64,000 nucleotides of DNA from Sipunculus nudus (Eukaryota; Annelida; Sipuncula; Golfingiida; Sipunculidae). The translations under genes and the position numbers were made by a program. Shown piece by piece: positions 59,704 through 64,000 of the stretch. The notes beneath the pieces were generated by a model. It made no database searches and was not told where the DNA came from. It was given only the letters and a program-made list of their open reading frames with translations. The stretch's first letter is position 1; each line of letters starts with the position of its first letter. The DNA lies in the NCBI GenBank assembly GCA_026874595.1, contig CM049307.1:43406362-43470361 (forward strand), read 5' to 3'.

Positions 59704-62700
59704 TTTGTGCCTTTAGGCCCTTGTCTAAAAATGTTACTTTGTTCCTTTGTACTTTATTTTAATGGTTTAACACATGCAATATCTTAGATGATGATCTGCT
59801 ATATATATTATTCTTATCTAATATTTAAGATATGTAATGGTTTTCTTTATTTTTTATATTATGATATTGGACTATTTGAAATGTGTGTTTTAAATTAAAA
59901 ATTAAATGGTTAAGACGAGCTTTCCAGATAATTATTTAGCAATGAACACCAAAGAAAAACTGTTGTTCAGGGTTGATTTAGAGATACTGTAATTTACAAG
60001 GATTATCCTTAACAATATCTTAAAAATTGCCTACTCAGATGATAATTGTAAACAGATATTTTTCCTGAAAATTGATTGTATTGGTATTAGGGAAGCCATG
60101 CCAAAAATACCACACCGTTATGAGGTCAGTGTATTTTCTGCACAGAGAAAGTGGTTGATCATTAAATGTTTTAGTTGATGTTGTTCTTGTAGATTGATTC
60201 TCTGCAGTAATTGCCTGTGTTTTCAATTCATCATTACAGAGTGTTGGATTAGATGCAGGTATTTGAGTGAAACCATCAACGCTTTTAATACCAGCCTCAT
60301 AATTGCATTGCCTGGTTCCTCCTGGAGCTGGGTGTAATTTCTCCCCGGCCTGTTGTTGTATGCTGAGATTAATATAAGGGCTCCGTCCTGGTAATCAGAA
60401 CAGTTTTGCCTGATCACCAACACCTGCAGGAGAGCAATGACAGCTGTCTCACTCAATGCTCGAGTGCAGGCGAGTCTAAGATTGTTCCTACTTTCTGAGA
60501 AATGTTTCCCACATCATGCCACTTGCTTAAATATCCTTGAAACTTTTTATTCTATTTTCAAGACCTTAACAATGCTTGATTTTAGCTGGTTTTGAAAAGA
60601 CCTTCAGTATCACTCTAAATTGCCATCATCATGCTATCAAGTATGTTGCAGCTACACTTTCAAAGACCTTGGTTCAGTGAGCTGTTTTGGCATCTATTTC
60701 ATGAATAGTGAACAAGGTAGTTGAACCAATGAAATCGCTGATGTACACTTGTTCTCCATGGACATCTGGTGCAATGTAACTCATGTTTTGATCAAACTAT
60801 AAGCATCAAGAATCTGACCAATCAGGTAAGCTGTGTAAGCATGTCTCATTTCTGGTACATGGTTTCTTGTTCATTGGGGCATTGATGTATTCAAATGGTT
60901 CATTGTATACATTTTGTTTGTTGGGTTTGCTTGACAGTTGTCATTTCAAACTTTGACTGGAACACTTGCAGGCTTGTTCATTATTCATAAAATAGATGCC
61001 ATAGTGCCTTACCAAAATCAAGGTCTGTGAAAGCAAAGCTGCTTTACCAGACCATGAGAACCAAAGGAATATACTCTAGTCTTTCACTATATATGTATTT
61101 TACTGTATTTATGTATGCAAATGATGAATTGAGAAAGAAGGGAAATAATAGGAGTATAGCAGTTCACTGAAGGTGGGCATGGCAGACTGTGAAAAAAACT
61201 TATCCTTGAAAAACCTATAAAATGTTTTTAGAATGCTGTATCAGGCAATGTTTAAAAGATTTATCATGAATAATAATAGTGCATTGTGCTGTAAGCCAGT
61301 GCTCACTTAAAATATGGGAAAATTTTACAGTTTATTGACAAAAAGTAAGAGCTTTGACAGAATGACACATTGGTTTAATTAGCCAGTAGGAGTCCCTGCA
61401 AAATGAGGAGAGACAAAAAAGATTATATAATAATGGAATGCAAACCATAAGATATGTTATTGTAGACTTTACACTCAGTTTACATTAATAATTTATCAGC
61501 AGATTTATCACCTGTCATATATAAGAGAGAATATATTTTAATTTTTAACTCAGCTATCTGGTAACAAGTACTTTTAGCCATTATTTTAATGTTTTGAATC
61601 TGTTATGAATTTTCTACTGGATTGATTTTCTAAGTGAATTAAAATTTATGATATAAAACTTTGAAATAAAACTCTCAATTGATGTATGCTTTGTAGCATA
61701 TCATTTATATGTCTTGAAGCTGGCACTCTCAATAAGTTTGGAGTATTGGGCAAACTTTCATGGAATTTAATATGTAGCTCATTTGCCATATGTTTAGCCT
61801 GTTTTGACAACTACTATTTCCATTTACACATTTTATTTTACAAATGTATTCCTCAAACTCTCAGTATCTTCACAGTTTTTTTCCTTACTGCCTAATTAAA
61901 TGGTTTTAGGCCACACTTTTCATATAATTACACAGTACAATGTATACTTGTATACAAATTTAGTTCATTCTGATTTGAAAATGGAATATTTTATTTTTTT
62001 CACAGTGTTTTATTTCAGTTAATAAATTGTGTATCATTATACTTCAGCTATTTCTTTCATATTCTGTCATATACATTGTTTCTTACATAAATTACCAGTG
62101 GGCAATATACATGCATATTTTTGTCACATAGTGGAAATACTGACACTTTTATGTCAGTATTATGTACTCCATTAAAGTACACAGTCAACAAGGTCTCCAG
62201 GATTTTATACAGATACTCTCAAACTCAGTCATAGCTGAGCAATATGACCCACATATCCCTTGTTTAAATTACAGACTTTTATAAAGACTTAAATAAAGAT
62301 TTAAGCATACTAATTATACACATAGAACAACAATAGTACATGCAGTGGAATTTAAGAATATGAGTGTCATTTCCAGTGGGATATAATGTAAATGTATTTA
62401 TAGTTTTAATAGCAGGTCATGAAAACTCGGACAAGACATTAATTGCCCCTTGTTAGAAGCACAGAGCTTGATGGTGAGGAACATGTATTTGAGTTAAGTG
62501 ACACAATGGCTTTTTCTGTCTTTACTTGTGAGCAACTGACATTAATAGCAGCATCCATGTAAGAAGTTTTCACAAAAAGATGATAAATCAACCTGATTTC
62601 AGCAGTTCAGCCGTTCCTGCGGTCTTTTTATGAGGTCATTATAAGATTTTCAGGACAACCAACCCAAGTCTTAAGTGTCTACTTGACATAAGGAGAAACC

Positions 62701-64000
62701 AGCCAGTGGAGACAGAACAACAATGTCAATAATGTTGCTTTAACCTGCTGGTAAAAACACCTCTTAATGAAGCACTGAACCAGTGCTGCCTCTCTGCTGG
62801 AGCAGCCTGACTTTGTGTGCAGGACTTTGGACTGCTTGTGCAGCATGCACTGGCAGCTTGGAGTACAGGGGAAAACATTAGGATAAATAGCAGTATTTTT
62901 AATGATCCGCAGGAGTCTGGATAGTTAATACCAGCATAAATTGGATCAAGCTTTTTTCATGAGATATACTGTATAGAGTCTCTGCTTGCAGTTAACTGAC
63001 AGCAAATGCCTCTTTTTGATGTTGAACCTTTTAAACTACTCTGTTATTGCATTGAAGTCTTTTGGTCTGCAAAAGAAGATAACAAGTTTTACCTGAGGTC
63101 AAAGCCATTTATATTTTATTAAGTCAAGGGTTTGCTCAGAAGCTTAAATAGAAGATGGAGGAAACACAGGTTTATGAGAATCATTTGTGGGCTTTAGTGT
63201 TGTCTTTATGGGAGACCTTTCTTTATTCTGTTTGTTTTAACAAATCGGCTAAAATTAAGTCTGAGGAGAATGGATGTCCTTCGGAGTTGATGTAACATTA
63301 TCAGCAGGATACAGGAAGGGACAACACAAGATGCTTACTCCCGATGCAGTCTCAGTACATTTGATCTTGTTTTCTATCATTAAAAACCACTACATTACAA
63401 AACCACAACAGGAAAACAAATTGCGCGAGGTTTCTTTTTGATGATTGGTCACTTTAGCAGTCATTGGTGTAGGTTGAAAATTGTACCGAATGATGGTGTA
63501 TTTTCAGGAACAAATAGAGAGGAATAGCTCCGTGGGGATTACGTTACAGGGTATTGACCTGGTACTGCTCAGTGAACAGCTAACCAAGACAGAAGGACGA
63601 GGTTTTGCTTGCAGTAAGGTTTCCATGAGGTCATCATATTACTGACCAGGTGAGAGGATTTGTTGCTAGGGAGGAGGAGCAGGATGAACCACCAAGCTCT
63701 CAGTCAGGTGAGCCTCAGATTTGTTATCGCCATGGAAACGTGTTCGTAATTGATGCTGCGTGATGAATCTGGTGCTTCTCAAGAACCCCAGATTTTATTT
63801 TTCTGAGGGACCTTCTTATACCTTTATAGTATCATTACAGCCTTGATATTCACAGAGTACCTGATTTGGTAGTTGTAAGTATGACAAAAATGGCTAATGA
63901 AAAATAAAATGGTGAGGTTAGAAAAGCTTGAGAAAAAATGTTATTTATAATCTGAGAAAGAGAATTGTTCATGCATCCTAATCAGGGCTATGACTGGATT

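Larger units (their letters stand above)
56960..64000. other. Repeat elements and a possible 5' exon near the right edge
   Basis: After the MITE-like elements (57.3-59.7 kb) the sequence is AT-rich. At 63508-63620 a plus-strand frame (EQIERNSSVGITLQGIDLVL) follows a TATTTTCAG acceptor-like site. Consensus donors lie at 63650 (CCAG|GTGAGA) and 63707 (TCAG|GTGAGC), the latter preceded by an ATG at 63684. Two ATTGGT (inverted CCAAT) boxes lie just upstream, at about 63445 and 63464. This could be the start of a plus-strand gene continuing beyond the window. Confidence 0.35.

Noticed and set aside
60223-60456. 77-residue minus-strand ORF with a CTCCTGCAG acceptor-like site
   Set aside because: Partly protein-like, but there is no donor, the neighbouring sequence is repetitive-looking and no family is recognised.

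Overview
This is eukaryotic DNA from an animal. It is AT-rich, intron-rich and crowded with interspersed and tandem repeats. Several repeats are of a kind I associate with molluscan or other lophotrochozoan genomes: elements with GTCTGTCCGTCC tracts, TTCAAGGTCA-type blocks, a repeat opening with TAGCTCAGCTGA next to a (CCGT)n run, and tRNA-derived SINEs. A mollusc is my best inference; the species cannot be read from the window.

Left end (1-13.45 kb, minus strand). The only securely identified gene is ARPC1, the WD40 subunit of the actin-nucleating Arp2/3 complex. Eight coding exons in consistent phase run from the ATG at 8042 down to 533 and encode 263 residues. The last third or so of the protein lies beyond the left edge. 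A 48-nt leader sits on the first coding exon, and a probable non-coding first exon ends at a strong donor at 13356. The introns carry an 87-90 bp tandem array, a fold-back repeat, a decayed 21-residue coding repeat, a hAT-like element and GC-rich low-complexity sequence.

Divergent promoter (13.44-13.59 kb). Two ETS-type sites and two NRF1-like GCATGCG sites lie between the ARPC1 leader and a short plus-strand exon (13593-13679, ATG to donor). A plus-strand terminal exon with a good acceptor, a stop and AATAAA lies at 19981-20276. It may end the same gene, but the middle exons were not found. A 1.6-kb hAT-type element with a perfect 8-bp target duplication (17371-18977) is nested in an older repeat between them. 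Two weak minus-strand exon candidates lie at 15.2-15.5 kb.

Middle and right (20-64 kb). This is mostly intron or intergenic sequence: MITEs, a 48-bp minisatellite (31.03-32.96 kb), a ~50-bp array interrupted by a 322-bp TIR element, a dead LINE (52.8-54.2 kb, minus) and a TIR-bounded element holding a dimeric satellite with GGTGGCGCCACC palindromes (55.5-56.95 kb). One real exon stands out. At 41788-41942 on the minus strand there is a 3'-terminal exon encoding a six-cysteine PLAC domain, the usual C-terminus of ADAMTS, ADAMTS-like, papilin or PACE4-type secreted proteins. Scattered plus-strand exon candidates (30374, 38313, 45282) may belong to one or more long-intron genes, but I cannot name or join them.

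No rRNA, CRISPR array, prokaryotic operon or intact transposase was seen. The most unusual structures are the alternating-spacing palindrome satellite inside TIRs, the nested hAT insertion, the duplicated splice site inside the ARPC1 intron array, and the hidden PLAC exon.
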